Shown: positions 26,638 through 36,057, numbered from the stretch's first letter. The stretch is DNA of 64,000 nucleotides from Fontibacillus puldeungensis (GCF_042678945.1 NZ_JBHTLM010000007.1:124001-188000), one strand, 5' to 3'. A program made the numbers and translations. The notes: generated by a model from the sequence alone, not told the origin.

Positions 26638-28132
26638 TGCCCCAAATCTTCTTGAAGTTCTTTGCCGCAGCCTCAAGCTGCCTGGTTTCCAGGTAAGCCT
26701 GGCTGCGGCATTTTAGTTTGAGCAGAAGGGCTCCATGCTCGTGCTTGGCATTCATACTCTGTATGCATTGCGTTTCGCTAATATCCAAAGCGATGGCAAG
26801 CTCCAAAAGCGTACCCAGTTTGCTGATCAGTTCTGTGTCCCGCTCCTGCAGCAGACTCCGGTATTCACTCGTACCCATTCTTTTTCCATGATTGGTTACG
26901 TAATCTACTATAGAACCGCATAACACGACCTCACGGTGATTTAGCGCGCCTAGAGGTGCATTCATTAACCAGTACATGGTGTGTTTATCGTATTGGTGAT
27001 AGCGGATCCCGCTACCAATTTTGTATAGCATAGCGGCTGTCGTAATTAGCTTTCTCGTACCAGGCTCCTCCGTCTCGTCCACCATTAAATCATACAGCTG
27101 CTTGGCAAAGTGGCTGACCTGCTCGAAATGAGCCATTGGGGCAACGTTATGAAAAGCAAGCAGGGATCGTGTCTGCCTTGGCAGCACTTCAGAAGGCGAA
27201 GGGACACCAATTCCAAGCATATCAAGCAATAGGCCTTCCCTTATTCCTGTCCCGCTGACTAGACAATGGCTTGCTCCGATGTGCGAGAACACCATTTGCA
27301 GGATGATCGTACCTGGAACGATGATATCGGATCGCGTCTTTGACAATCCGTCGATTCGCTTACGCTTTTCAAGTGGCATGTAAGGCAACGTATCAGCAAA
27401 ACTTTCTATACTCTCCCGCTCTAGCTTATAGTGATGCGCAACACGCAGCGGGTATTTTTGTTTTCGCTGATTCAGCTTGCCGAGTGTTCGAATCGTTCCG
27501 CCGAGTCCGATTAAAGGAAGCTCCGGGTGGGCCGTGACCCAACGCACCCCAGCAAGCATTCGCTCGATCTCCGACTTTAGACCTTCCACCTCAGAAGTGG
27601 TCCAAGAATCTTTATCGCCGAACTTCAACTGAGCATTAACCGCCCCAAGCGGGAGAGAGATACTTCGCAGCAATTTTCGATCGCGGAATAACGTAATTTC
27701 CGTACTGCCTCCGCCAATATCAATAATGAAGCCATCGTCCATTTCCATCCCTCCGACTACGCCGACAAACCCGAAATATGCCTCCTGTTCGCCGGACAGC
27801 AGTTCTACCTGAAGGTCTGTCTTTTCCGTCAGCAGCTCCACGATTTGGTCCGCATTGGAGGCGTTTCGGATGGCTGCCGTAGCAGCTACCCGAATCTTTT
27901 GACAGCCGTATACACGACAAATATCTCGAAACTGGACAAGAATCGGGACAATGGACAAAATATCGCGCTTTTCCAATACTCCGTCACTCGTTATCTTTTC
28001 ACTTAATCGTGCGGATTCTTTGTTTTCGTTGACCAGTCTGTACTCCCCTTGCGAAGTTGTTTCATAAATGGCCAGCCGGATGGAGTTGGACCCTATGTCA
28101 ATAATGCCGATCATCGTGCGATTGTTCTCCAT
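26597..28132 (-). CDS. ppx: Exopolyphosphatase (Ppx/GppA family)
   Basis: Removes terminal phosphates from polyphosphate, or pppGpp. The 511-residue protein has the actin-like ATPase fold with phosphate loop 1 (IIDIGSNSIRLAIYE), loop 2 (FIIDIGGGSTEITLF) and the GLGGTIRT segment, and an HD-like C-terminal region (about 310-500). The ATG at 28132 was chosen because CAGGAG lies 7 bases upstream; the frame opens at 28174. Convergent with ppk, overlapping its last 41 bp, so synthesis and degradation genes are paired tail to tail. Confidence 0.92.
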   Translation of the reverse strand: MENNRTMIGIIDIGSNSIRLAIYETTSQGEYRLVNENKESARLSEKITSDGVLEKRDILSIVPILVQFRDICRVYGCQKIRVAATAAIRNASNADQIVELLTEKTDLQVELLSGEQEAYFGFVGVVGGMEMDDGFIIDIGGGSTEITLFRDRKLLRSISLPLGAVNAQLKFGDKDSWTTSEVEGLKSEIERMLAGVRWVTAHPELPLIGLGGTIRTLGKLNQRKQKYPLRVAHHYKLERESIESFADTLPYMPLEKRKRIDGLSKTRSDIIVPGTIILQMVFSHIGASHCLVSGTGIREGLLLDMLGIGVPSPSEVLPRQTRSLLAFHNVAPMAHFEQVSHFAKQLYDLMVDETEEPGTRKLITTAAMLYKIGSGIRYHQYDKHTMYWLMNAPLGALNHREVVLCGSIVDYVTNHGKRMGTSEYRSLLQERDTELISKLGTLLELAIALDISETQCIQSMNAKHEHGALLLKLKCRSQAYLETRQLEAAAKNFKKIWGIKLEWEIQNASTH

Positions 28133-28221
28133 GAATATGCTCCTGTTATCACATAAAGTAAGTTTTAAGTTCACTTTATCCCAAAAACGGTAAAAAATAA
28201 ACCGGCCCTACCTTGATATTG

Positions 28222-28250
28222 AAAAAAACCGGCGCTGTGTAAGCGCCGGC
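28222..28250 (-). terminator. Intrinsic terminator of the ptsHI genes
   Basis: CCGGCGCT pairs with AGCGCCGG around a five-base loop, followed on the minus strand by seven T. Strong terminator about 60 bp past the ptsI stop. Confidence 0.9.
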
Positions 28251-28312
28251 TTTGGAAACCCTGCAAAAACATTTGGAAAAGACTAGTTTATCCTAAAGCT
28301 CACCTTCGAGTT

Positions 28313-30025
28313 TTATTCGCCGATCCCCCGAACCAATTCAACGACTTCCTGTGCGGTTTGCATTTGCAGCGCTTTGGCAGCAAGCTCCTCCATGTCCTTC
28401 TTGGACAGCTTGGATATTTGTGAACGGGCCGGCAAAATCGATGTCGCGCTCATGCTGAACTCGTCCAGGCCAAGACCAAGCAATAATGGAATTGCTGTCG
28501 CATCTCCAGCCATTTCGCCGCACATTCCCGCCCAGCGGCCTTCTTTATGAGCTGCATCAATCACCATTTTGACGAGGCGCAGAATCGACGGATTATATGG
28601 CTGATACAAGTAGGAAACGCGTTCATTCATCCGGTCCGCTGCCATGGTGTATTGAATTAGGTCGTTGGTTCCAATGCTGAAGAAGTCTACTTCCTTCGCA
28701 AATTGGTCGGCCAAAACCGCCGTTGATGGAATTTCCACCATAATGCCGAGCTGAATTTCCTCAGATACCTTGACGCCTTCGGCAGCCAGCTTCTCCTTCT
28801 CTTCCAGAAGCAGCGCTTTGGCGGCGCGGAATTCATCCAGCGTAGCGATCATCGGGAACATAATCCGTAACGATCCGTAGACACTGGCCCGAAGGAGCGC
28901 ACGAAGCTGCGTACGGAAAATATCCGTTTGCTCCAGGCACAGACGAATAGCCCGGAAACCGAGAAACGGGTTCATTTCCTTCGGCAAATCCAGATATGGC
29001 AGCTCCTTATCGCCACCGATATCCAGCGTTCTTACAACGACAGGTTTGCCTTCCATTTTTTCAAGTACGGTCTTGTAAGCATTGAATTGAACTTCCTCGG
29101 AAGGCAGTTCGGTCCGCCCCATGTACAGAAATTCGGTCCGATAAAGGCCAACACCTTCGCCACCGTTCTCCAGCACGCCGGCAACATCGTTCGGAGTTCC
29201 GATATTTGCGGCCAGTTCGACATGAACGCCGTCCTTCGATGTAGTAGCTACTGCACGCAGCTTTTTCCACTCTTCGATTTGCTTCAAATGGTTTTCACGC
29301 TTTTGCGTATATTCGTTTACTACATCGTCCGTAGGATTTATAATGACGTTGCCATCCAGCCCATCAACGATAACGAGATCGCCGCTGTTCACTTTACTAA
29401 GCACTTCTTTGGTTCCGACGACCGCCGGAATTTCCAAGGAACGAGCCATAATGGCGGAATGGGAAGTACGCCCACCAATGTTGGTCGTAAAGCCTTTCAC
29501 ATATTGTCGATTAAGCTGGGCCGTGTCTGACGGCGTTAAGTCCTCGGCAATGACGACGACTTCTTCGCTGATATCAGCTGGATTTACGTAAGTGAGCCCA
29601 AGCAGATGCGTAAGCACCCGTTTGGTCACATCCCGCATATCCGCAGCGCGCTCCTGAAGATAGGCGCTTTTCATGTTTTCAAACATGGTGATGAATTCCG
29701 TTGCTGTTTCATTCAGTGCGAATTCAGCGTTTACCTTCTCAGCGGCGATTTTGTCGCGTACCGGTGTAAGCAGCTCAGGGTCGTTTAGAATGAGCAGGTG
29801 AGATTCGAAAATCTCCGCTTTTTTCTCGCCAAGCTCTTGAAGCGTGCGCTCTTTAATCGCCTCAAGCTCCTGCTGAGATTTAGCCAGAGCATCATCCAAC
29901 CGCGCTAGCTCGGCAGCGGAATCCTGGGCATCCCGGCGCTTCACCGTGTAATCCGGATGCTCCAGTTTGAATGCCTTGGCGATCGCTACGCCTGCCGAAG
30001 CGGCAATGCCTTTAATGTTAAGCAT
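28313..30025 (-). CDS. ptsI: PTS enzyme I (phosphoenolpyruvate-protein phosphotransferase)
   Basis: Cytoplasmic first enzyme of the sugar phosphotransferase system: takes phosphate from phosphoenolpyruvate and passes it to HPr. 570 residues, the usual length. The phosphorylated His189 lies in GGRTSHSAIMARS; the C-terminal PEP-binding barrel has RTLDIGGDKELPYL and the signature DFFSIGTNDLIQYTMA. The ATG, preceded by AGGAGAAG, overlaps the end of ptsH by 8 bp, so the two are coupled. Followed by a strong terminator. Confidence 0.96.
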   Translation of the reverse strand: MLNIKGIAASAGVAIAKAFKLEHPDYTVKRRDAQDSAAELARLDDALAKSQQELEAIKERTLQELGEKKAEIFESHLLILNDPELLTPVRDKIAAEKVNAEFALNETATEFITMFENMKSAYLQERAADMRDVTKRVLTHLLGLTYVNPADISEEVVVIAEDLTPSDTAQLNRQYVKGFTTNIGGRTSHSAIMARSLEIPAVVGTKEVLSKVNSGDLVIVDGLDGNVIINPTDDVVNEYTQKRENHLKQIEEWKKLRAVATTSKDGVHVELAANIGTPNDVAGVLENGGEGVGLYRTEFLYMGRTELPSEEVQFNAYKTVLEKMEGKPVVVRTLDIGGDKELPYLDLPKEMNPFLGFRAIRLCLEQTDIFRTQLRALLRASVYGSLRIMFPMIATLDEFRAAKALLLEEKEKLAAEGVKVSEEIQLGIMVEIPSTAVLADQFAKEVDFFSIGTNDLIQYTMAADRMNERVSYLYQPYNPSILRLVKMVIDAAHKEGRWAGMCGEMAGDATAIPLLLGLGLDEFSMSATSILPARSQISKLSKKDMEELAAKALQMQTAQEVVELVRGIGE

Positions 30026-30293
30026 TAACTTCTCCTAACCCTTCGTTAACCATAACATCGGTGAGCGCTTGAAGGGCTTCAGCCGCTTCTTCCCCATCCA
30101 CGAACAGGGTAATGGTATCGCCTTTCTCAAGTCCGAGCGACAATACGCCAAGAATCGATTTCAAAGTAACTTTTTTCCCTTTCGCTTCTGCAAAGGATTC
30201 AGCACCTTTAAATTTATTGGCTGTGTTGACCAGGGCTGTAGCAGGACGTGCATGAATTCCGTCTTCATCTGTGATTCTAAAGTTTCTTTCCAT
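30018..30293 (-). CDS. ptsH: Phosphocarrier protein HPr
   Basis: Small PTS phosphocarrier of 91 residues. Phosphorylated by enzyme I at His14 in GIHARPAT, and carries the regulatory Ser46 in KSILGVLSLG, the target of HPr kinase needed for CcpA-mediated catabolite repression. Overlaps ptsI by 8 bp downstream; ptsG lies 115 bp upstream in the same direction. The perfect hairpin at 30336-30359 lies between ptsG and this gene. Confidence 0.95.
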   Translation of the reverse strand: MERNFRITDEDGIHARPATALVNTANKFKGAESFAEAKGKKVTLKSILGVLSLGLEKGDTITLFVDGEEAAEALQALTDVMVNEGLGEVNA

Positions 30294-30335
30294 ATTAATC
30301 CTCTCGCTTTCAGTTCATAATGATTTATTTGTAAC

Positions 30336-30359
30336 GGTACCTCAATAATTTGAGGTACC
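30336..30359. other. Perfect 10-bp hairpin between ptsG and ptsH
   Basis: GGTACCTCAA and TTGAGGTACC pair around TAAT. There is no T-run on either side, so it is more likely an mRNA processing or stabilising hairpin, or a partial attenuator, separating the ptsG and ptsHI parts of one transcript. Confidence 0.5.
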
Positions 30360-30408
30360 ATATTTAATAAGTTGTTAATATGCGTTTCGAATCAACAATC
30401 GACTCGAA

Positions 30409-32469
30409 TTACTCGATCGTGACAATGTCACCTTCACCGATGGATAGCTTCCCGGTTTTGTGAAGCTTCACCGAAGCACCTTCCGGCAAGTTGGAAAATA
30501 CAATCGGTGAAATAATCGACGGAGCATGCTCCTTCACGTATTCGAGGTCCACTTCCATAATCGGTTGACCTGCCGCTACAAGGTCGCCCTCCTTAACGAG
30601 GATATTGAAACCTTGGCCTTTCAGCTTGACCGTATTCACCCCGATATGAACGAGCACTTCCTTTCCGCCGTCCGACATAATGCCAATGGCGTGTTTGCTC
30701 GGGAAAACGTTAAACACTTTACCATAAACCGGAGACGCAATCTTACCGTCATGCGGCAGTACGGCAAATCCGTCGCCCGTCATTCTTTCGGAGAATACGG
30801 GATCCGGTACGTTGGAAATATCCATCAGCTCGCCGTTTACCGGCATTACGATATCCTCACGGATAATCGCATCGCCGTCTTGTGCTGCTTGCTGCTCGAC
30901 CTCGGCCGGCTTCACCGCAGTGGTTTTCGGCTCAATTTTAGGCGTTTTGCCGTTCATAATGTCGGCGATTTGCGATTTGATGGTATCTGAACGGGTACCA
31001 AAGATCGCCTGAATGTTGTTGCCAACCTCAAGTACACCGGAAGCCCCCAGCTTTTTGAGCCGGTCTTTGCTGACTTGACCTTTCTCCTTGACTTCAACCC
31101 TCAAACGGGTAATACAAGCGTCGAGGTGAACGATGTTTTCTTTACCGCCAAGCGCAGTCAAAATATTGTGTGGAAGCTCATCCTGTGTGACCGCTCCCTG
31201 TGCTTGTGTACCCTCTTCTTCATCCTCCGGATCTTCTCGGCCCGGCGTTCTCAAGTTAAATTTGCGAATAACGTACCGGAATCCGAAGTAGTAGATGACC
31301 GCAAAGATCAAACCTACAATTATGACATTCCACCAAGGAGTACGGTTTGGAATAACCCCGAAAATCAGGTAGTCAATCAAACCGCCGGAGAAGGTCATCC
31401 CGATTTTGGTGCCGAGAATATGCATTGTCATAAACGACAACCCGGCAAAAATCGTATGCACAGCGAACAGCACCGGTGCTACGAACAAGAACGAGAACTC
31501 AAGTGGTTCCGTAATCCCTGTCAGAAAAGAAGTGAGCGCAGCCGAGCCCATAATCCCGGCAACATATTTTTTATGTTCCGGTCTAGCTTCGTGGTAAATC
31601 GCCAGTGCCGCAGCAGGAAGCCCGAACATCATGAATGGGAATTTACCAGTCATAAATGTACCGGCTGTAAACGGCACACCGTCACGCAGCTGAGCCATGA
31701 AGATTTGTTGGTCCCCGCGAACGAGTTGTCCTGCCTTATTCACATATTCACCAAATTCAAACCAGAACGGAGAATAGAAAATATGGTGCAGGCCGAACGG
31801 AATTAGCGCACGTTCTACCACCCCGAAAATAAACGCGGACAGTGTCCGGTTTTGTTCCAGCATAAAGTGAGATGCGGAGTTCAATCCATGCTGGATCGGC
31901 GGCCAGATGATAACCATAAGCAAGCCGAGCAGTACTGACGTAGCCGCCGTCATGATCGGTACAAATCGCTTACCTGCAAAGAATCCAAGATACGACGGAA
32001 GCTCGATTCTGAAAAATCGGTTGTACATATAAGCTGCGAGTATACCGACGATAATCCCGCCAAAAACCCCCGTAGCCAGTGTCGGAATTCCAAGCACGTT
32101 AGCATAAGCCGCATCGGTACCGATCATAGCAGGAGTTATACCGATAACCGTTCCCATCGTTACATTCATAACGAGATAACCGATGATCGCGGCTAGACCG
32201 GCAACGCCTTCCCCTCCAGCCAAGCCAACGGCAACGCCGACGGCAAATAGTAGAGCCAGGTTGCTGAATACAATTTGTCCGGCATTCATCATGACGGTAG
32301 CTACCGCATGAACCGGAGCATTATCCAAAGCCGGTACTAGATCAAGAAACTCCGGGCTGACCAGCATGTTGCCGATCCCCAGCAGAAGACCTGCTGCAGG
32401 AAGCAGGGCAACAGGCAGCATCAACGCTTTACCGACTCTTTGTAAAATACCAAAAAACCGTTTAAACAT
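30409..32469 (-). CDS. ptsG: PTS glucose-specific enzyme IICBA
   Basis: Glucose uptake and phosphorylation in one membrane protein of 686 residues. EIIC (about 1-400) has repeated helices and the substrate motif GITEPLEFSFLF. EIIB follows with the phosphorylated Cys452 (HLDACITRLRVEV). EIIA is last with phosphorylated His608 (VLVHIGVNTVKLKGQG). The ATG at 32469 was chosen because AGGAGG lies six bases upstream; the GTG at 32475 touches that site and cannot be used. Downstream of glcT with a RAT-type antiterminator between, so expression depends on glucose through GlcT. Confidence 0.94.
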   Translation of the reverse strand: MFKRFFGILQRVGKALMLPVALLPAAGLLLGIGNMLVSPEFLDLVPALDNAPVHAVATVMMNAGQIVFSNLALLFAVGVAVGLAGGEGVAGLAAIIGYLVMNVTMGTVIGITPAMIGTDAAYANVLGIPTLATGVFGGIIVGILAAYMYNRFFRIELPSYLGFFAGKRFVPIMTAATSVLLGLLMVIIWPPIQHGLNSASHFMLEQNRTLSAFIFGVVERALIPFGLHHIFYSPFWFEFGEYVNKAGQLVRGDQQIFMAQLRDGVPFTAGTFMTGKFPFMMFGLPAAALAIYHEARPEHKKYVAGIMGSAALTSFLTGITEPLEFSFLFVAPVLFAVHTIFAGLSFMTMHILGTKIGMTFSGGLIDYLIFGVIPNRTPWWNVIIVGLIFAVIYYFGFRYVIRKFNLRTPGREDPEDEEEGTQAQGAVTQDELPHNILTALGGKENIVHLDACITRLRVEVKEKGQVSKDRLKKLGASGVLEVGNNIQAIFGTRSDTIKSQIADIMNGKTPKIEPKTTAVKPAEVEQQAAQDGDAIIREDIVMPVNGELMDISNVPDPVFSERMTGDGFAVLPHDGKIASPVYGKVFNVFPSKHAIGIMSDGGKEVLVHIGVNTVKLKGQGFNILVKEGDLVAAGQPIMEVDLEYVKEHAPSIISPIVFSNLPEGASVKLHKTGKLSIGEGDIVTIE

Positions 32470-32509
32470 AAACACCCTCCTGTGCTAAGTCGTTAGTGTC
32501 TCAAACAAC

Positions 32510-32612
32510 AAAAAAAGCATGAGCCAAAAAAGTGTCAGAAAGGATCTTCTCGTTAAGGGATATAATGCCCCGATAATGGAAGATACAATCAAAACCTTTT
32601 ATCAACTCATGC
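32510..32612 (-). terminator. RAT-controlled terminator in the ptsG leader
   Basis: The 3' part of the antiterminator (CTCATGC in plus-strand reading, 32607-32613) can pair with GCATGAG (32517-32523), which is followed on the minus strand by seven T. The two structures exclude each other, the usual arrangement for GlcT/LicT control. Confidence 0.65.
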
Positions 32613-32629
32613 CTGATCGAATCAGTTAC
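32606..32629 (-). promoter_or_regulatory. RAT ribonucleic antiterminator of ptsG (GlcT target)
   Basis: Minus-strand reading gives GTAACTGATTCGATCAGG then CATGAG, resembling the GlcT-type RAT hairpin known from B. subtilis ptsG, with stem parts CTGAT/ATCAG. It sits between the ptsG promoter and the leader terminator, and the glcT gene is next door. Confidence 0.8.
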
Positions 32630-32668
32630 ACATTGTGATTATGAAATTGTTGTTGATGAACAACAGGA

Positions 32669-32697
32669 ATTATAGCAGACCTTTTTGACATATGCAA
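32669..32697 (-). promoter_or_regulatory. Sigma-A promoter of ptsG
   Basis: TTGCAT (32697-32692), 17 bases, TATAAT (32674-32669) on the minus strand, just past the glcT stop. Transcription from here passes through the RAT element into ptsG. Confidence 0.7.
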
Positions 32698-32702
32698 GCG
32701 AT

Positions 32703-33548
32703 TTAGTCAACATTTTTAGGAGCAACCCGATGCAAATGCATCGTTAAGTAGCTGACTTCTGCCTGATAAACTGGCTTTTTCAGTCGTTGTTCCATAATTT
32801 TAGTCAATTTCCAAGCTAACGAATATAAAACGGGATATTCCTGTTTGAGCAGCATTTCAAGTTTTTCCACTTCTCCGATTTGCTCACCGCGCCGGATCCG
32901 CTCAATCGCAAAGCGCAGATGAGTGAGGAGCCGGGAATAATCCAAGGAGGTTCTCGCGATTTTAAATTCCAGCTCATTTTCGATAACTCCGACCAAATCG
33001 GCAATCAGCTGAGCATGCCCTCGTACCTCGCTTATATGACGGTTGGTGATTGCACTGTTTATGTGAAGGGCTACAAAGCCAATCTCATCCTCACCAAGAT
33101 CGATACCCATCTTGCGACGAATTAACTCAATAGCATATTCGGCAAGTTCATACTCGACCGGATAAATCTCTTTCGTTTCGCACAAAAACGGGTTATGAAA
33201 GGCGATATCCTGTTCGGCCCGCTTAATGGCAAAGGCAAGATGGTCTGTTAAGGCGATATGAATATGCTCGTTAAGCTCGGTTTCGGTTTTCTCAGAAATA
33301 TGCGTAATAATTTCACCGATAATCTCGATTAACTGCTCATCCACTTGAGGGACGAGTTGTTTATATTGTTCCTGTTCCTGTTGATTCGTCAGAATGAACA
33401 TTTTCTCAACGGCTTCAAGCGGAATAACCTCATCCGTCTTGCGATTAAATCCGATACCTTTACCAATCACAACGACCTCGTTATGCTCCGGGTGGTTAGC
33501 TATAATGACGTTGTTGTTCAACACTTTCGCCACGCGTAGGCTGCTCAC
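32703..33548 (-). CDS. glcT: PTS transcription antiterminator GlcT (BglG family)
   Basis: RNA-binding antiterminator of 281 residues. The N-terminal CAT domain (about 1-55; LRVAKVLNNNVIIANH) binds the RAT hairpin. Two PRD domains follow (about 65-170 and 175-280) with phosphorylatable His residues (HIALTDHLAFAI, ALHINSAITNRH), controlled by the PTS proteins. The GTG start at 33548 matches the family N-terminus and has AGAGGTG five bases upstream; the frame is open to 33593. Located upstream of ptsG, whose leader carries the RAT site. Confidence 0.92.
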   Translation of the reverse strand: MSSLRVAKVLNNNVIIANHPEHNEVVVIGKGIGFNRKTDEVIPLEAVEKMFILTNQQEQEQYKQLVPQVDEQLIEIIGEIITHISEKTETELNEHIHIALTDHLAFAIKRAEQDIAFHNPFLCETKEIYPVEYELAEYAIELIRRKMGIDLGEDEIGFVALHINSAITNRHISEVRGHAQLIADLVGVIENELEFKIARTSLDYSRLLTHLRFAIERIRRGEQIGEVEKLEMLLKQEYPVLYSLAWKLTKIMEQRLKKPVYQAEVSYLTMHLHRVAPKNVD

Positions 33549-33656
33549 GATTGCACCTCTTCTTGTCCTAATCTCCGAACCGTTCACGTCCATTATAGTC
33601 TATCGTTTAGGCAATGGGGGATACTTCTTCAGACGTATTTCAGACGCAAATTTCAA

Positions 33657-33685
33657 AAGCGCCTCGCTAGTAAAGCGGGACGCTT
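33657..33685 (-). terminator. Possible terminator of the flotillin operon
   Basis: Arms AAGCGCCTCGCT and AGCGGGACGCTT pair with two imperfect positions around five bases, followed on the minus strand by TTTTGAAATTT. Located about 100 bp past the flotillin stop. Confidence 0.5.
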
Positions 33686-33787
33686 ATAATAATTATTATC
33701 ATATGAAAAATTACAGGTAACTGCGCCAATTGTCAAGTGAAAACCCGGTAGCAAGCGAATGCCAAAATATCGTAATGACAAATAGGA

Positions 33788-35356
33788 TCACGTTTCCTGT
33801 GAGGCAGCACTCTCCAGAGCAACACTTTCTTTATCACGATCGTGCTTTAAGACTGGCTCTACTGGTTGTATCTGCTGTGACAGCGCGGCGGGAGCTACTT
33901 TTCCATTAGCAAAGCTTTGAATCAGTCGATCCAATTCAATACCTGATACGCTCTTTAGCATATCCGGAGCCGTAGCCATCAATTCCGTAACATAATTGCT
34001 GACTCTCGCGGCGCCTTCCCCTTTCCCGGTATCTACCACCGTCAATTTGTCGATCGAGGACAAAGGTCCCGCAATTTTCCCGGCCAGCTCCGGCAACATC
34101 TTGACGACGATATCGAGAACCGCCGCTTCCCCGAATTTTTGGAACGCTTCAGCCAGCTTCTCCTTAGCTTCCGCTTCAGCCAGACCACGCAAGCGTATAA
34201 TCTCGGCATCGGCCGTACCCTTCGCCCGCTCGGCGTCGGCGATCGCTAGGCCTTCAAGCCGCTTCTGCTCAGCCGATGCTTTCGCCTGCGTTTCGATAGA
34301 GTATTGCAAGGCGTCGGCCTCCCGCATTTTGCGAGCCTTTTCGGCCTCCGCCGCCTGCTCGACCGCATACCGGTCCGCATCAGCTTTTTTCTTCACTTCC
34401 GCATCGTATTGTTTTTGACGTACCATAATCTCTTTGTCCTGCAAGTCGATTTCTCGCTCTTTCCGAACGAGCTCAACTTTCATCTGCTCCTCGACCATTG
34501 TTTGCTTGGCCCGGGCTTCCTGAATATGATAAGCCTGATCCGCTTCCGCTTTGGCGGTATCCTGCTCCTTCTTAAAGGCGGCTACTTTCAGCTCCTTCTC
34601 TTTCTGAGCTTCCGCTATATTCGTGTCCCGCAGCAGCTCTGCCTTCTGCCCCGACTCCTCGGCGAGGGCCTTCTGAATCCGTGAATCGCGAAGCGCCTCC
34701 GCCTCAGCGATATCTGCATCTCGTTTTACAGCCGCAATTCTAGGCTTTCCAAGCGCCTCCAGATAACCGTGTTTGTCGCGCACATCCTTAATCGTGAAGG
34801 AAACGATCTGCAGACCCATTTTTTTGAGATCACGCGCGGCTACGCCCTGTACTTCCTGAGCGAATTTGTCCCGATTTCTGTATACCTCTTCCACGGTCAT
34901 AGAGCCCAGGATGGATCTCAAGTGGCCTTCCAGCACTTCCTGTGCTTCACCCTTGAGAGCTTCGATCGGCTTGCCCATGAACTGTTCGGCCGCAGTGGCA
35001 ACATCCTCGATAGAGCTTCCAACCTTAATAATGGCTACACCATCCGCTGATACCGGAACCCCTTGCTCCGTATACACCTCAGGAGTCATAACATCAAGCT
35101 TATGGGACAAGAGGGATAGAAATTCAGCTTTCTGAAAAATCGGCCAAATAAAAGCCCCGCCACCGCGTACAATTTTGATCTTTCTTCCAGCCTGGTCATC
35201 GGAAATGTTTCGGCTTCCAAGAAATGAGCCTGTCACGATCATTGCTTCGTCTGGCCCTACCGTTTTGTACCGAGCCCAGAATGCAATGCCCAGAACGATA
35301 ATCACAACGATGACAACGATCGGAATAAGTAAAAAATCAGGAATTGCTTCTAACAA
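33788..35356 (-). CDS. floT: Flotillin-like membrane scaffold protein FloT (YuaG)
   Basis: Membrane microdomain scaffold of 522 residues. An N-terminal hairpin membrane segment (FLLIPIVVIVVIIVLGIAFW) precedes an SPFH/band 7 domain (about 30-240) and a long Glu/Ala/Lys-rich coiled coil (about 240-430) typical of flotillins, then a C-terminal region ending in a Gln/Glu-rich tail. Start is TTG at 35356 with AAGGAG nine bases upstream; it touches the stop of the NfeD-like gene. Same order as B. subtilis yuaF-yuaG (floT). Confidence 0.93.
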   Translation of the reverse strand: MLEAIPDFLLIPIVVIVVIIVLGIAFWARYKTVGPDEAMIVTGSFLGSRNISDDQAGRKIKIVRGGGAFIWPIFQKAEFLSLLSHKLDVMTPEVYTEQGVPVSADGVAIIKVGSSIEDVATAAEQFMGKPIEALKGEAQEVLEGHLRSILGSMTVEEVYRNRDKFAQEVQGVAARDLKKMGLQIVSFTIKDVRDKHGYLEALGKPRIAAVKRDADIAEAEALRDSRIQKALAEESGQKAELLRDTNIAEAQKEKELKVAAFKKEQDTAKAEADQAYHIQEARAKQTMVEEQMKVELVRKEREIDLQDKEIMVRQKQYDAEVKKKADADRYAVEQAAEAEKARKMREADALQYSIETQAKASAEQKRLEGLAIADAERAKGTADAEIIRLRGLAEAEAKEKLAEAFQKFGEAAVLDIVVKMLPELAGKIAGPLSSIDKLTVVDTGKGEGAARVSNYVTELMATAPDMLKSVSGIELDRLIQSFANGKVAPAALSQQIQPVEPVLKHDRDKESVALESAASQET

Positions 35357-35899
35357 TTACTCCAGCTCCTTTGAATTTTGATTTTCGTAAAGCTCAGATA
35401 CCTGAACAATCCCGTCCTTGACATCCACGACAACGACTATCGTTCCTGCCGGAATCTCCCGTCGATCCCAGCTGACTGCAATATGAAGTGTATTGCCGCC
35501 AACCAGCTTTAACATCACCTCACCATAACCTTCTTGGGGAATAGGCACGGTAACTTCACCTACTTTGCCGGGAAGCTCCGCTTCTGAATAGGCTGTTGAG
35601 TTTTCACTGTTCTCCATCGGCTTTACATAGGCAAAATAGATGATTAGCCCCAATACCACAGCGATGAGAAGCGCGAAAATAACAACCGTCACCGCAGATA
35701 ACCCTGTGTAACGGCTTAAAATGATCCCGGCCCCACCGAAACCAGTAACGACCGAAGCCGTAACTACAGGCTTTAAAAAGTCCAGCGACGTAAAATCAAG
35801 CAACCCGTCCAGCCAGCCTCCAATGAGATCGCCTAACAGCGCGCTGATAATGGCAAACAAGGCCCCTCCTACAAAGCAGCCCCAGAAAAGAGCCTCCAT
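35357..35899 (-). CDS. yuaF: NfeD-like membrane protein (YuaF)
   Basis: A 180-residue membrane protein paired with flotillin. Two or three hydrophobic segments (for example VVTASVVTGFGGAGIILSRY and VTVVIFALLIAVVLGLIIYF) precede a C-terminal OB-fold-like domain (about 110-175, LPGKVGEVTVPIPQEGYGEV). The ATG at 35899 fits the family N-terminus MEALFWGCFVGG and has AAGGAGG upstream; the frame is open to 35986. First gene of the flotillin operon, with a sigma-W-type promoter 50 bp upstream. Confidence 0.88.
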   Translation of the reverse strand: MEALFWGCFVGGALFAIISALLGDLIGGWLDGLLDFTSLDFLKPVVTASVVTGFGGAGIILSRYTGLSAVTVVIFALLIAVVLGLIIYFAYVKPMENSENSTAYSEAELPGKVGEVTVPIPQEGYGEVMLKLVGGNTLHIAVSWDRREIPAGTIVVVVDVKDGIVQVSELYENQNSKELE

Positions 35900-35952
35900 T
35901 ACGCGCAGCCCCTCCTTTCTACTGTAAAAAAAGTGCATACACAAATAATTAA

Positions 35953-35977
35953 TACGTAATATGGATAATTTTGTTTC
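35953..35977 (-). promoter_or_regulatory. Sigma-W promoter of the flotillin operon
   Basis: GAAAC (35977-35973), exactly 16 bases, CGTA (35956-35953) on the minus strand, matching the known sigma-W consensus TGAAAC-N16-CGTA except the first T. B. subtilis yuaFGI is sigma-W dependent. Confidence 0.65.
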
Positions 35978-36012
35978 GTGATGCAAAAAAACCGATTTTT
36001 GTCATGAATAAA

Positions 36013-36057
36013 AAAACACAGGCCACTCAAGATTTCACCATGAGCAACCCGTGTTTT
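36013..36057 (-). terminator. Terminator of the Fe-alcohol dehydrogenase gene
   Basis: Arms AAAACAC and GTGTTTT with inner CTCA/TGAG pairing; on the minus strand the hairpin is followed by seven T. Probably acts in both directions, also protecting against antisense reading. Confidence 0.75.

Noticed and set aside
31075..31806. 243-codon plus-strand frame in ptsG
   Set aside because: Antisense to the EIIB/EIIC coding sequence; no start signal.
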